Source: DASPKM01 sp035628135 (GTDB lineage Bacteria > Bacteroidota > Bacteroidia > Chitinophagales > Chitinophagaceae). From it: a DNA stretch of 64,000 bases. The position numbers were made by a program, and so were the translations under genes. Position 1 is the first letter of the stretch. Each line of letters starts with the position of its first letter. Where the stretch lies: the NCBI GenBank assembly GCA_035628135.1, contig DASPKM010000011.1, forward strand, positions 186,001 to 250,000, in the 5' to 3' direction. The notes beneath the pieces were generated by a model. That model made no database searches, was not told where the DNA came from, and worked only from the letters and a program-made list of their open reading frames with translations. Shown here one piece after another: positions 25,664 to 33,743 of this stretch.

Positions 25664-27774
25664 TAATTCAGTTCGAGTACTATCGGCTGGGTTTTGGAAT
25701 AGGGAAGGCCGGCTTCTACCGACTGGCGGATCACTCTTCCTTTTCCTTTCACCATTACTTTCATGTTCATGTTTTCCAGCAGGTACAGCGCGTCCTTCAA
25801 TCCCATTCCCGTCAAATCGGGCATTACCTGCTTTGTGATGGCTTGCTTGCCGAGCACCGGTTTATAATTATATGTGTATACCCTGCTCCACTCGTGGCTG
25901 CCCGCGGAATCATAATAACCGTATCGCAGCGTGTTGAACACTTCTTTTACAGCTGGCGTATAGCCGGCATAGTAATAGGTGCTGCTATCAGGTTTTACCA
26001 CCGGGTTCTTTGCAACCAGCATTTCGTTTTTATCTGCGCTTAAGGCCATCAGCTTATCTGCCACTTCCCTGAACACGGGGCCCGCTACCAATGCGCCATA
26101 ATATTTTCTTGCAAAGGGTTTGTTCTTTATTACTACAATGCAGGAGTATTGCGGGTCGTTGGCAGGAAAATATCCCGCGAACGATGACTGGTAAATATGG
26201 TCCGCATAACCCCTGCTGCCGTTGGCCACTAATGCGGTTCCTGTTTTTCCTGCGATGCTGTAATCGGTGGAGAGCAGGCTTTTACCGGTGCCATCTGTTA
26301 AAACTCCTTCCAAACATGCTTTCAATTGCTTCAGGGTAGCCTCGCTGCAAATGGATTCCTCGAGCACCTGGGGCTCTTTCTTTTCTATGAGCACACCGCC
26401 CTGGTGTACCTCCTTCACGAGGTAAGGCCGCATCATTTTTCCATTGTTTGCTACTGCATTGTACAGCATGAGGGTTTGCAATGGGCTCACCAATACTTCA
26501 TACCCGAATGACATCCAGGGCAGGGTGGTCGCACTCCATGTCCTGGATGCCGGGTTTTTAATGATAGGACGGGTTTCGCCGAGCAGGTCAATGCCCGAGG
26601 GTTGATCAAGCCGCAACTTTTTGAGATGAGCGATGAACTGTTCTGGTTTCTTTGTGTAGTAAGCACAGGCCAGTTTTGCCATTCCTACGTTGGAACTGTG
26701 TTCGAATGCCTGTTTGATGGTCACTTCGTTCAATCCATGCCTTTCACTGTCATAAACGGTGCGCCTGTAAACTTTCCAGGTGCCGCCTTCGAGGTTTACA
26801 TGGTTGTCGAGGGATACGTATTTATCTTCCAGCAACGCTATCATGGTTGCGAGCTTGAATGTTGATCCGGGCTCTGAGGCGCGGATGGCATAGTTCAGAT
26901 CTTCCCAATAACTGCCATCGGGAAGCCTGCCCAGGTTGGCAATGGCCTTGATCTTGCCGGTTTTTACTTCCATTACGATGCAGGTGCCGTGTGCCGCCTG
27001 ATTCGATTCCATCATTTTCAGCAAAGCGTTTTCTGCAATGTCCTGGATGTTTACGTCGATGGTGGTTACGATGTCCTTGCCATTCTTCGGCTCTATTTCA
27101 TAGCCTTCAACGGGAATGTAAGCTCCGGCGCCCACGAACCTTACCAGCTTTTTGCCCGATTCGCCTTTCAACAAGGAATCGTATGTTCTTTCGATGCCCA
27201 CGTTCTGTGCATTGGCGCGCGCCAGCCCGATGGTGCGGTTGGCCAGCAGCCCGAACGGATTGAGCCTTTTGCTTTTTACTTCGGCAATGAACCCGCTCTT
27301 GTTCCTGCCCTGTTTCACGAGCGGAAAATTGCGCAGCACTTTGTATTGTTCGAAGGATATGTTCTTTTTCAATAAATAATACCTGTCTCTTTCGCGGTAG
27401 CCTTTCTGCAATGCTCTTTTATACTCTTTCGATGATTTGTCCTTGAAATAATTGGCCAGTGCGATCGACAGCGAATCAACATTGTCCTTGAAGCGCTTGC
27501 CTTCTTTTTCGCGCAGGCCGTCTGCGCCAAAATCGATATAGATGTCGAAATAAGGGATGGAAGTGCTGAGCATGTTACCGTCTTCGCTGAAGATGGTACC
27601 GCGTTCCGCATCGGTTTCCACGAATTTCTGGCGAAGGCTATCGCTTACGGCCACCCAGTACTCGCCCTGCACCTGCTGGATGTATATGGCGCGCCCAAGC
27701 ACCAGCAGGCTGAACACCACTATGCCCAGGAAGCACAGGTACACTCTCCATAATATGTCGCGTTTTACCTCCAT
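25663..27774 (-). CDS. ftsI: Septal penicillin-binding protein FtsI (PBP3-like) with PASTA domain
   Basis: 703 residues. D,D-transpeptidase that cross-links septal peptidoglycan. One N-terminal membrane helix (about 12-32), a dimerisation/pedestal domain, then the transpeptidase domain with SxxK in PGSTFKL near 303, SSN near 358 and KTG in AGKTGTAL near 511. A single PASTA domain (MPDLTGMGLKDALYLLE...) ends the protein; PASTA-bearing FtsI is usual in this phylum. It lies after the FtsL-like gene and overlaps murE by one base. Confidence 0.95.
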   Translation of the reverse strand: MEVKRDILWRVYLCFLGIVVFSLLVLGRAIYIQQVQGEYWVAVSDSLRQKFVETDAERGTIFSEDGNMLSTSIPYFDIYIDFGADGLREKEGKRFKDNVDSLSIALANYFKDKSSKEYKRALQKGYRERDRYYLLKKNISFEQYKVLRNFPLVKQGRNKSGFIAEVKSKRLNPFGLLANRTIGLARANAQNVGIERTYDSLLKGESGKKLVRFVGAGAYIPVEGYEIEPKNGKDIVTTIDVNIQDIAENALLKMMESNQAAHGTCIVMEVKTGKIKAIANLGRLPDGSYWEDLNYAIRASEPGSTFKLATMIALLEDKYVSLDNHVNLEGGTWKVYRRTVYDSERHGLNEVTIKQAFEHSSNVGMAKLACAYYTKKPEQFIAHLKKLRLDQPSGIDLLGETRPIIKNPASRTWSATTLPWMSFGYEVLVSPLQTLMLYNAVANNGKMMRPYLVKEVHQGGVLIEKKEPQVLEESICSEATLKQLKACLEGVLTDGTGKSLLSTDYSIAGKTGTALVANGSRGYADHIYQSSFAGYFPANDPQYSCIVVIKNKPFARKYYGALVAGPVFREVADKLMALSADKNEMLVAKNPVVKPDSSTYYYAGYTPAVKEVFNTLRYGYYDSAGSHEWSRVYTYNYKPVLGKQAITKQVMPDLTGMGLKDALYLLENMNMKVMVKGKGRVIRQSVEAGLPYSKTQPIVLELN

Positions 27775-27793
27775 TGATATATCGCTCTCATCC

Positions 27794-27828
27794 TAATGAC
27801 CTATTGACTTAATGACTTAATGACCTAT
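27794..27828. repeat. GTCATTAAG-family repeat between ftsI and ftsL
   Basis: Run of AATGACCT/ATTGACTT words filling the gap. Its first 26 bases are identical to 24174-24199, 3.6 kb away. Confidence 0.75.
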
Positions 27829-28161
27829 TCACCTATCAACCGCACTGTCTATTAAAACCACCGGTGGACTGGTCAGTTCTTTTAATCCTAATGGCTCTAC
27901 AGCTTTTGCGAGTTCACTTTGCTTGCTGCGGAACATGACTTCGCTTTTGAGCGTTTTATATTCGTATTGCAATTCCTTTAGCTCACGGCTCACCTTGTTG
28001 ATGTTGCGAATGGTTTTATCGGCGTAGTGACCATTATATATGTATATCACGGTCAGCACTGCCAGGAACAAAAAGAACGGAACGTTCTTTACGATCCACT
28101 GGTAGCTCAGCAATCGCTTCCAGTCTCTTTTGATTTCTTTTATCGTGGTGTTCTCAGACAT
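27829..28161 (-). CDS. ftsL: FtsL-like division protein
   Basis: 110 residues. Short bitopic protein: a basic cytoplasmic segment (KRDWKRLLSYQ), one membrane helix at about 28-44, then a heptad-like coiled coil (NKVSRELKELQYEYKTLKSEVMFRSKQSEL) in the periplasm. Size, topology and position between rsmH and ftsI fit FtsL, which forms a complex with FtsQ/FtsB and activates FtsWI. No FtsB gene is seen in the window. FtsL sequences are poorly conserved, so the call leans on context. Confidence 0.82.
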   Translation of the reverse strand: MSENTTIKEIKRDWKRLLSYQWIVKNVPFFLFLAVLTVIYIYNGHYADKTIRNINKVSRELKELQYEYKTLKSEVMFRSKQSELAKAVEPLGLKELTSPPVVLIDSAVDR

Positions 28162-28184
28162 GAACCTCGCGGCTTCGGCTATTG

Positions 28185-29135
28185 TTATACTTTTTCCGCC
28201 ACCCTCAGTTTTGCACTGCGGGAGCGGGGATTGTGTTTGATTTCTTCAGGTGTTGGTAAAAGGGGTTTTTTGGTAACGGCCTGCAAGGGCGGCCGGGCTG
28301 TACTTTTTCCAAATGGGTCGTAGGTCTCTTCTTCTTCGAAACTGCCTTTCTTGAAAAAAATTTTGACGATCCTGTCTTCCAGGGAATGAAAGGTGATAAC
28401 GGCTATTCTTCCGCCGGTTTTTAATACGGAAGGGGTTTGCTGCAGCATTTCTTTCAATGCTCCGAATTCATCATTCACTTCGATGCGCAGCGCCTGGAAT
28501 ACCTGGGCAAAGTACTTGTTAGGGTTCCCTTTCACCGCGGAACTGACAGCCTGCTTGAAATTGTCGATGGTTTTGAGCGGAACGGTTTGTCTTGCCTGTA
28601 CGATGGTGCGGGCCAGTGTTTTTGCATTGGTTACCTCGCCATACTGCTCGAACATTTTGTGCAGTCGTTGTTCCGAGTAATCGCTCAGCACTTGTGCGGC
28701 GGTAAGGTCCTGCCGCTGGTCCATGCGCATGTCCAGCGCTGCATCAAAACGGGTGGAAAAACCGCGGCCTGCTTCATCGAACTGGTGGCTGCTTACGCCG
28801 AGGTCGGCGAGTATGCCATCGACCGATGATATGCGGTGCAATCGCAGGAAGCGTTGAAGGTGCCTGAAATTATGCGGCACAAAGATCACGCGTTCGTCGT
28901 CGGGCACATTTTGCCTTGCGTCTGCGTCCTGGTCAAAAGCAACCAGCCTTCCCTGCGGGCCGAGGTATCCGAGTATTTCTCGGCTATGGCCTCCGCCTCC
29001 AAAGGTGCAGTCGACATAAATGCCGCTTTCATTGATAGCAAGCGCGTCGATGGATTCCTTTAGTAAAACAGGAATGTGATAGCCTCCTCCTGGTCCGGGA
29101 TCGGGTGAAGAGGTGTGGTTGTCCTGTTTTTTCAT
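28185..29135 (-). CDS. rsmH: 16S rRNA (cytosine-1402-N4)-methyltransferase RsmH
   Basis: 316 residues. Methylates C1402 in the 16S rRNA P site. SAM motif VDCTFGGGGHSREIL at about 41-55, family segments LGVSSHQFDEAGRGFS and NEFGALKEML, and the C-terminal RIAVITFHSLEDRIVK motif followed by KPLLPTPEEIKHNPRSRSAKLRVAEK. Normal length. It follows mraZ by 10 bp. The N-terminal 18 residues (rich in Pro, Gly, Ser) precede the conserved YHIPVLLKE start of the fold. Confidence 0.96.
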   Translation of the reverse strand: MKKQDNHTSSPDPGPGGGYHIPVLLKESIDALAINESGIYVDCTFGGGGHSREILGYLGPQGRLVAFDQDADARQNVPDDERVIFVPHNFRHLQRFLRLHRISSVDGILADLGVSSHQFDEAGRGFSTRFDAALDMRMDQRQDLTAAQVLSDYSEQRLHKMFEQYGEVTNAKTLARTIVQARQTVPLKTIDNFKQAVSSAVKGNPNKYFAQVFQALRIEVNDEFGALKEMLQQTPSVLKTGGRIAVITFHSLEDRIVKIFFKKGSFEEEETYDPFGKSTARPPLQAVTKKPLLPTPEEIKHNPRSRSAKLRVAEKV

Positions 29136-29145
29136 GGAACTTCAT

Positions 29146-29622
29146 TTACTGCTCGTTTCTTTTTACCGCATTATCCACGCCAGTCATTACCTGTTCAGCC
29201 AGGCTGCTGAAAGTTTCCGGTGAAAATGAGTCAAAGAACTGTTGGTACTTACCTTTATCCCAGATTTCAATTTTGTTTACGGCAGCGGCCAAAACGATGT
29301 CTCTATCCAGTCCCGCATACGATTTTAGGTTGGGGGGCACCAGCAATCTCCCTGCACTGTCCAGCTCCAGCTGGGTGGCCCCGTTCAGGAAGTATCTCCT
29401 GAATTCCCGAACTTTCGGGTCAAAATCGTTCAGCTTGCTAAGGTTAGCGTATATAGGGTCCCAGTTCTTCAAGGGGTACAGGGTAAGGCATTTTTCAAAT
29501 CCCCGGTTAATAATGAATACAGTGCTCCCTTCTTCCGGCAGTTGTTTTTTAAAGCCAGCCGGTAGCAGGAACCGATTTTTCGCGTCGAGCGTGGCCTCAT
29601 ATTCACCTAGAAAACCGGTCAT
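29146..29622 (-). CDS. mraZ: Transcriptional regulator MraZ
   Basis: 158 residues, two SpoVT/AbrB-like halves with the family motifs DAKNRFLLPAGFKKQL and ELDSAGRLLVPPNLKSYAGL. MraZ forms rings that bind phased direct repeats upstream of its own operon. First gene of the dcw cluster, and a matching array of repeats is visible 34-60 bp upstream (29656-29682). The next gene, rsmH, is its usual partner. Confidence 0.94.
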   Translation of the reverse strand: MTGFLGEYEATLDAKNRFLLPAGFKKQLPEEGSTVFIINRGFEKCLTLYPLKNWDPIYANLSKLNDFDPKVREFRRYFLNGATQLELDSAGRLLVPPNLKSYAGLDRDIVLAAAVNKIEIWDKGKYQQFFDSFSPETFSSLAEQVMTGVDNAVKRNEQ

Positions 29623-29655
29623 TTACAATGAATTACACCCATCAAATAAAAATCA

Positions 29656-29682
29656 ACACAAAATAACACTTTTTACCACTTC
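29656..29682 (-). promoter_or_regulatory. Candidate MraZ operator: three repeats with exact 10-bp period
   Basis: On the minus strand three 7-mers, GAAGTGG, AAAGTGT? read as AAGTGG, AAAGTGT and TTTGTGT, occupy 29676-29682, 29666-29672 and 29656-29662. The GTG cores are exactly 10 bp apart. This resembles the known MraZ boxes (three direct repeats one helical turn apart; AAAGTG[T/G] with 3-nt spacers in mollicutes). Confidence 0.55.
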
Positions 29683-29707
29683 ACATATAAAATTTGAAAA
29701 ATTTAAT

Positions 29708-29829
29708 TTTTCCACAGATAGCCTTGCCCTGAAAGTCGCTTCCACACTGTATTGCCGGGGTTTGTCGAATAAAAAGGCGCATATAGCCGGTGAGTTAACT
29801 GTGGATTGCAGTGGATAAGCTGTGGATTA
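29708..29829. other. Cluster of DnaA-box-like 9-mers in AT-rich divergent gap
   Basis: TTTTCCACA at 29708-29716 and, in the opposite orientation, TGTGGATTG (29800-29808), AGTGGATAA (29810-29818) and TGTGGATTA (29821-29829). Each is one or two bases from the TTATCCACA consensus. The last three start 10 and 11 bp apart. An AT-rich stretch (about 29630-29710) borders them. Could be an origin-like element, or another short-period repeat. Confidence 0.35.
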
Positions 29830-29841
29830 ACCAATAACCAT

Positions 29842-30252
29842 ATGCCCCCAACAGGATATTCCGGTACACCGGTTATAAAGAAACTGGGCATTACGCCAAA
29901 CACAAAACTCCTTCCTGTTAATGCCCCTTCCGACTATTTCCAACTATTGGAAACCGACGTTTCGGGCCAGGTCATTGGAGCTAAGGAAACAGCTGACCTG
30001 GTGCATCTTTTCGTCACATCCAACAAGCAGTTCCAGGCTGCAATGAAAAAACTGGAACCGCTGATAAAAAAGAACCGCAACATCATCATCTGGGTATCGT
30101 GGTATAAAAAATCAGCAGGCATTGCTACCGATGTAACCGAAGATGTGATACGCAACTACGCATTGAAGCATGACCTGGTAGACGTGAAAGTTTGCGCGGT
30201 AAGCAATATATGGAGCGGGTTGAAATTGGTGGTGCCTAAAGCAATTCGCTAA
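29842..30252 (+). CDS. DUF3052 family protein
   Basis: 136 residues from the ATG at 29842. The N-terminal GYSGTPVIKKLGI and C-terminal IWVSWYKKSAG, ATDVTEDVIRNYAL and VKVCAVSNIWSGLKLV segments match the DUF3052 family as I recall it. Function is unknown; these are small soluble proteins of about 140 residues. It is divergent from mraZ and stands alone 36 bp before queA, possibly in one transcription unit with it. No signal peptide or membrane segment. Confidence 0.8.
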   Translation: MPPTGYSGTPVIKKLGITPNTKLLPVNAPSDYFQLLETDVSGQVIGAKETADLVHLFVTSNKQFQAAMKKLEPLIKKNRNIIIWVSWYKKSAGIATDVTEDVIRNYALKHDLVDVKVCAVSNIWSGLKLVVPKAIR

Positions 30253-30288
30253 CTTGCATCTTATTAAATAGTACAACAGTTAGTTGTC

Positions 30289-31521
30289 ATGCATCCATCT
30301 TCCATTCGCATTGCCGATTATACTTACCATTTACCAGCAGAACGCATAGCCACGCACCCGCTTCCTCAACGCGACGCGTCCAAACTGTTGGTGTACAAAC
30401 AAGGGAACATTTCAGAAACCATTTATCGAAACATTGCCAGCGAGCTGCCACCGGGATCGCTAATGATATTCAACGATACGAAAGTGATCGAGGCAAGAGT
30501 ATTGTTTCAAAAATCAACCGGCGGTGTAATCGAGATCTTTTGCCTGGAACCGCACGAACGATACAAGGACATTACCACTGCCATGCTGCAACAAGGCTCT
30601 GTTTGGTGGAAGTGCATGATCGGCGGCGCTTCCAAATGGAAACATGGCATGCAATTGCACAAAGCGCTGAAAACAGGAAGTTCCAACATATTACTTACGG
30701 CTTCCATCATGGAAAGAAGGCCCGATAGCTTTATCATTGAATTCAGCTGGACGCCGGCGCAGCTGTCTTTTGCTACCGTATTGCATGACGCAGGACTGAT
30801 CCCCCTGCCGCCTTACATAAAACGCGAGCCGGACATCAATGACAAAGACCGCTATCAAACCGTATATGCGCACGCCGATGGATCAGTGGCAGCACCCACC
30901 GCCGGACTTCACTTCACGCATGAAGTTTTGCATCAACTGAAAGAAAAAAATATTCAACAAGCATATGTTACGCTGCATGTAGGCGCCGGAACATTCAAGC
31001 CCGTAAAAACAGATACCATTGCCGAACACGAGATGCACGCGGAATTTATACACGTCAATAGCAGCACCATCGAATCCATATTACAATACATCGATAAAAA
31101 GGTTATCGCCGTAGGCACTACCTCATTGCGCACCATCGAAAGCCTGCACTGGCTCGGCGTAAAGGTCATTCACGATCCACAATTACAACCGGCTGAACTT
31201 TCACTGCAGCAATGGGAGGCGTATCAGCTATCCATCGCCGGCATATCACCGGAAAAAGCATTGCATGCATTGCTGCAATGGATGCGCGGCCATAAAGTAA
31301 CGGAGCTTACCGCTAAAACGCAATTGCTAATTGTGCCTGGTTACAAGCTGCAACTGGCCGATATTCTTGTGACCAATTTTCATCAACCGCAATCGACTCT
31401 ATTATTATTAGTGGCCGCTATAGCGGGGCCAGGATGGAAAGCAATATATGACTATGCCCTGCAGCATGATTTCAGGTTTTTAAGCTATGGCGATGGATGT
31501 CTTATCTGGAGTGAAGATTAA
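30289..31521 (+). CDS. queA: tRNA preQ1(34) S-adenosylmethionine ribosyltransferase-isomerase QueA
   Basis: 410 residues, a little longer than the E. coli enzyme. Transfers and isomerises the ribosyl group of SAM to preQ1-modified tRNA, making epoxyqueuosine. Motifs: FNDTKVIEARV near 63, SVAAPTAGLHFTHEVL near 203, HVGAGTFKPVKTD and EHEMHAEF, and TNFHQPQSTLLLLVAA near the C-terminus. No other queuosine gene is adjacent. Its stop codon shares the tetranucleotide TTAA (31518-31521) with the convergent histidine kinase gene. Confidence 0.93.
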   Translation: MHPSSIRIADYTYHLPAERIATHPLPQRDASKLLVYKQGNISETIYRNIASELPPGSLMIFNDTKVIEARVLFQKSTGGVIEIFCLEPHERYKDITTAMLQQGSVWWKCMIGGASKWKHGMQLHKALKTGSSNILLTASIMERRPDSFIIEFSWTPAQLSFATVLHDAGLIPLPPYIKREPDINDKDRYQTVYAHADGSVAAPTAGLHFTHEVLHQLKEKNIQQAYVTLHVGAGTFKPVKTDTIAEHEMHAEFIHVNSSTIESILQYIDKKVIAVGTTSLRTIESLHWLGVKVIHDPQLQPAELSLQQWEAYQLSIAGISPEKALHALLQWMRGHKVTELTAKTQLLIVPGYKLQLADILVTNFHQPQSTLLLLVAAIAGPGWKAIYDYALQHDFRFLSYGDGCLIWSED

Positions 31522-32873
31522 GCCATTGCCTTCTCTTTCGCCAACGGCATTTCAATGGTAAAAGCAGTTCCCTTGCCTAGCGTGCTGTCTACCTTTATCT
31601 TGCCATTGTGCGCATCCACCATGGTCTTTACATAGCTCAGTCCAAGGCCGAAGCCTTTTACATTGTGGATATTGCCGGTATGCGCCCTGTAAAACTTTTC
31701 AAATATCCGGCGCTGGGTTTCCTTGCTCATACCGATACCATTGTCTTCGATGCGGATGACAACATGCCTGTTGGTACTGTGCGTAGTGATCTTGATATGC
31801 AGGTTTTCCTTTGAATACTTGATGGCATTGTCAACCAGGTTGGAAATAAGATTGGTAAAATGCACATCATCGCCCATGACGAGGTCGTTGGCCGCATTCA
31901 GGTTTACTTCGGCCTTTGCTTTTTTGTTTTGCAGTTGCAGCTCAAAATTTTCAAGCACTTCATTGATCACTGCATGGGCATGCAGCGGCTTCAGGTTCAG
32001 CTTTACTTCCTGCCTGTCGAGCAAGGCAGATTGCAAAATGGTTTCCACGTGCTTGTTCATGCGCTTGTTCTCTTCCTTGATGATGCCGCTGAAGTATTCC
32101 GTCTTTTCCTTATCGGCCAATACTTTTTCATTGCGCAGCGCGTCTACAGCCAGCGAGATCGTCGCCAACGGTGTTTTAAACTCGTGCGTCATGTTGTTGA
32201 TGAAATCGTTTTTGATGGCGCTAAGCTTTTTTTGCCGCAACAGCGCGCTTACGGTTACAAAAAACGCCGCCACTATCATCAAGGTAAAGATCACCGAGCC
32301 GAAGATCATCCACTTGATCTGCTTCAGCACTATTTTCTTTACGTTGGGAACGATCACGATCATGGTCTCATCGGGCACCAAACCTTCGTAGTTGCTGCCG
32401 CTGGGCACCAGGATGGGATAAATGAAGGCCTTGCTGTTGTAAGCGGTATCTTCCAAAAACTTAAAGAAGCCCCGCGACTTCAGCTCGTATGTAAGCAGGT
32501 TGAAGTTGGAAGCAATGGCAAATTCAAAGGGCGTATCATGAAGGCCGACGGTATTAAAGGCTTTCTGCAATTTCTCCGCTACTTCAAAATCAGTATATTT
32601 TTCGCCGATGGTAGAAGGCCGCATCAACTCTTTCAGGAACTGATCGGAAGGCCATGAAAAGCCGGGCCTTGTTTTGGGGTTCCGGAGATTGGGCAGCGAG
32701 CTTTTTTGTGCTATCAGCTCCTGGCCCACGATGTTCATCGCGTCTATCACCTTCTCATTCAATTCGCCCTGCTTGTTTTCCGCCATAGTATACAACCAGT
32801 TTACCTGGATGTATATGATACCGATAAGCGAGAAAGATATCAGTAAAAAGATGATGGGGAAAATTTTCTTCAT
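31518..32873 (-). CDS. Orphan sensor histidine kinase
   Basis: 451 residues from the ATG at 32873. Two membrane helices (about 3-25 and 186-212) enclose a periplasmic sensor region of some 160 residues. The kinase core has the H box NNMTHEFKTPLATIS (His230), N box NLISNLVDNAIKYS, G1 DNGIGM and G2 GFGLGLSYVK. No HAMP domain is obvious: the second helix runs almost directly into the dimerisation helix. No response regulator is adjacent, so the partner is elsewhere. The start was set by a perfect -7 box at 32880-32887, which overlaps the alternative start at 32882. Confidence 0.88.
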   Translation of the reverse strand: MKKIFPIIFLLISFSLIGIIYIQVNWLYTMAENKQGELNEKVIDAMNIVGQELIAQKSSLPNLRNPKTRPGFSWPSDQFLKELMRPSTIGEKYTDFEVAEKLQKAFNTVGLHDTPFEFAIASNFNLLTYELKSRGFFKFLEDTAYNSKAFIYPILVPSGSNYEGLVPDETMIVIVPNVKKIVLKQIKWMIFGSVIFTLMIVAAFFVTVSALLRQKKLSAIKNDFINNMTHEFKTPLATISLAVDALRNEKVLADKEKTEYFSGIIKEENKRMNKHVETILQSALLDRQEVKLNLKPLHAHAVINEVLENFELQLQNKKAKAEVNLNAANDLVMGDDVHFTNLISNLVDNAIKYSKENLHIKITTHSTNRHVVIRIEDNGIGMSKETQRRIFEKFYRAHTGNIHNVKGFGLGLSYVKTMVDAHNGKIKVDSTLGKGTAFTIEMPLAKEKAMA

Positions 32874-32879
32874 CAGGGG

Positions 32880-32887
32880 CAAATTTA
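32880..32887 (-). promoter_or_regulatory. -7 box (TAAATTTG) of histidine kinase gene
   Basis: Perfect TAnnTTTG, 6 nt before the chosen ATG at 32873; predicts a leaderless message. A clear -33 TTG is not seen. Confidence 0.4.
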
Positions 32888-33016
32888 CTCAAGACTCGCG
32901 GTGACAGTAACCGCCCATATATGATAGTTTTACTTTAACTAAGGTTTCACAAACCAAAAGGGGCTTTTCCTGCGTACCGAAGGGGAAGTTAATAAACTTT
33001 ACAGTTTCACGGTTTA

Positions 33017-33024
33017 TAAGTTTG
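33017..33024 (+). promoter_or_regulatory. -7 box (TAAGTTTG) upstream of yqgE
   Basis: Perfect TAnnTTTG in the 216-bp gap, leaving a leader of about 70 nt before 33099. The -33 element is weak. Confidence 0.35.
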
Positions 33025-33098
33025 CCCTGGCCCGATACAACCCATAGACCCGCGGCAGTATCTTTTTGTTATTTAGACAGAAATAGTAATTTAGAAAT

Positions 33099-33650
33099 AT
33101 GAACCTGTTAGAGCCCGGAATATTGCTGATAGCCGATCCCTTCCTTAAAGACCCGAATTTTATGCGGACGGTGGTTTTCCTTTGCGAACACCAGGAAGAG
33201 GGCAGCTTTGGTTTTGTGTTGAACAAAAGCTATGAATACACCCTGAATGAATTGGTGAGCGGTCTCGAAGACCTTACCATACCTGTTTTTTACGGCGGTC
33301 CCGTTCAGATAGATACCATTCATTTCCTGCACCAATATCCCGAGCAGATACCGGGCGGTTATGAAATTACCGATGGCATTTACTGGGGCGGCGATTTTGA
33401 AACCGCCATCAGCCTCATACGCAACAAGGAGATCGATCCGCAGCGCATCCGCTTTTACATTGGTTATTCCGGTTGGGGCAGCGGACAGCTCAGCGATGAA
33501 CTGAAAGAAAAGTCATGGCTAACGGTACAGGCTAACCGCAAAATCATCTTTCACAAAGAGGCCGATGAAATCTGGAAAGACTCGCTGCGCCTGCTTGGGG
33601 GAGAATATGAAATGATGATCAACTTCCCCATCGACCCTCAATTGAATTAA
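33099..33650 (+). CDS. YqgE/AlgH family protein (UPF0301)
   Basis: 183 residues. The N-terminal LEPGILLIADPFLKDPNFMRTVVFLCEH and central GFVLNK and GGPV segments are characteristic of the YqgE/AlgH family. The biochemical role of this family is not settled. Soluble, no signal peptide. Single gene with its own -7 box and a bidirectional terminator downstream, shared with the convergent atpDC operon. Confidence 0.9.
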   Translation: MNLLEPGILLIADPFLKDPNFMRTVVFLCEHQEEGSFGFVLNKSYEYTLNELVSGLEDLTIPVFYGGPVQIDTIHFLHQYPEQIPGGYEITDGIYWGGDFETAISLIRNKEIDPQRIRFYIGYSGWGSGQLSDELKEKSWLTVQANRKIIFHKEADEIWKDSLRLLGGEYEMMINFPIDPQLN

Positions 33651-33664
33651 ATCATTTATACGAA

Positions 33665-33704
33665 TAAAAACCCACCAACCGAGGTTGATGGGAGTAGTTT
33701 TTTT
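33665..33704. terminator. Bidirectional terminator between yqgE and atpC
   Basis: Stem CCCACCAAC / GTTGATGGG (33671-33692, one G-T pair) is flanked by five A on the left and seven T on the right, so it can end transcription from both sides. Confidence 0.8.
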
Positions 33705-33743
33705 GAGGATCATGGACCGTCCTTTATGGAATGCGGTCTTGTA

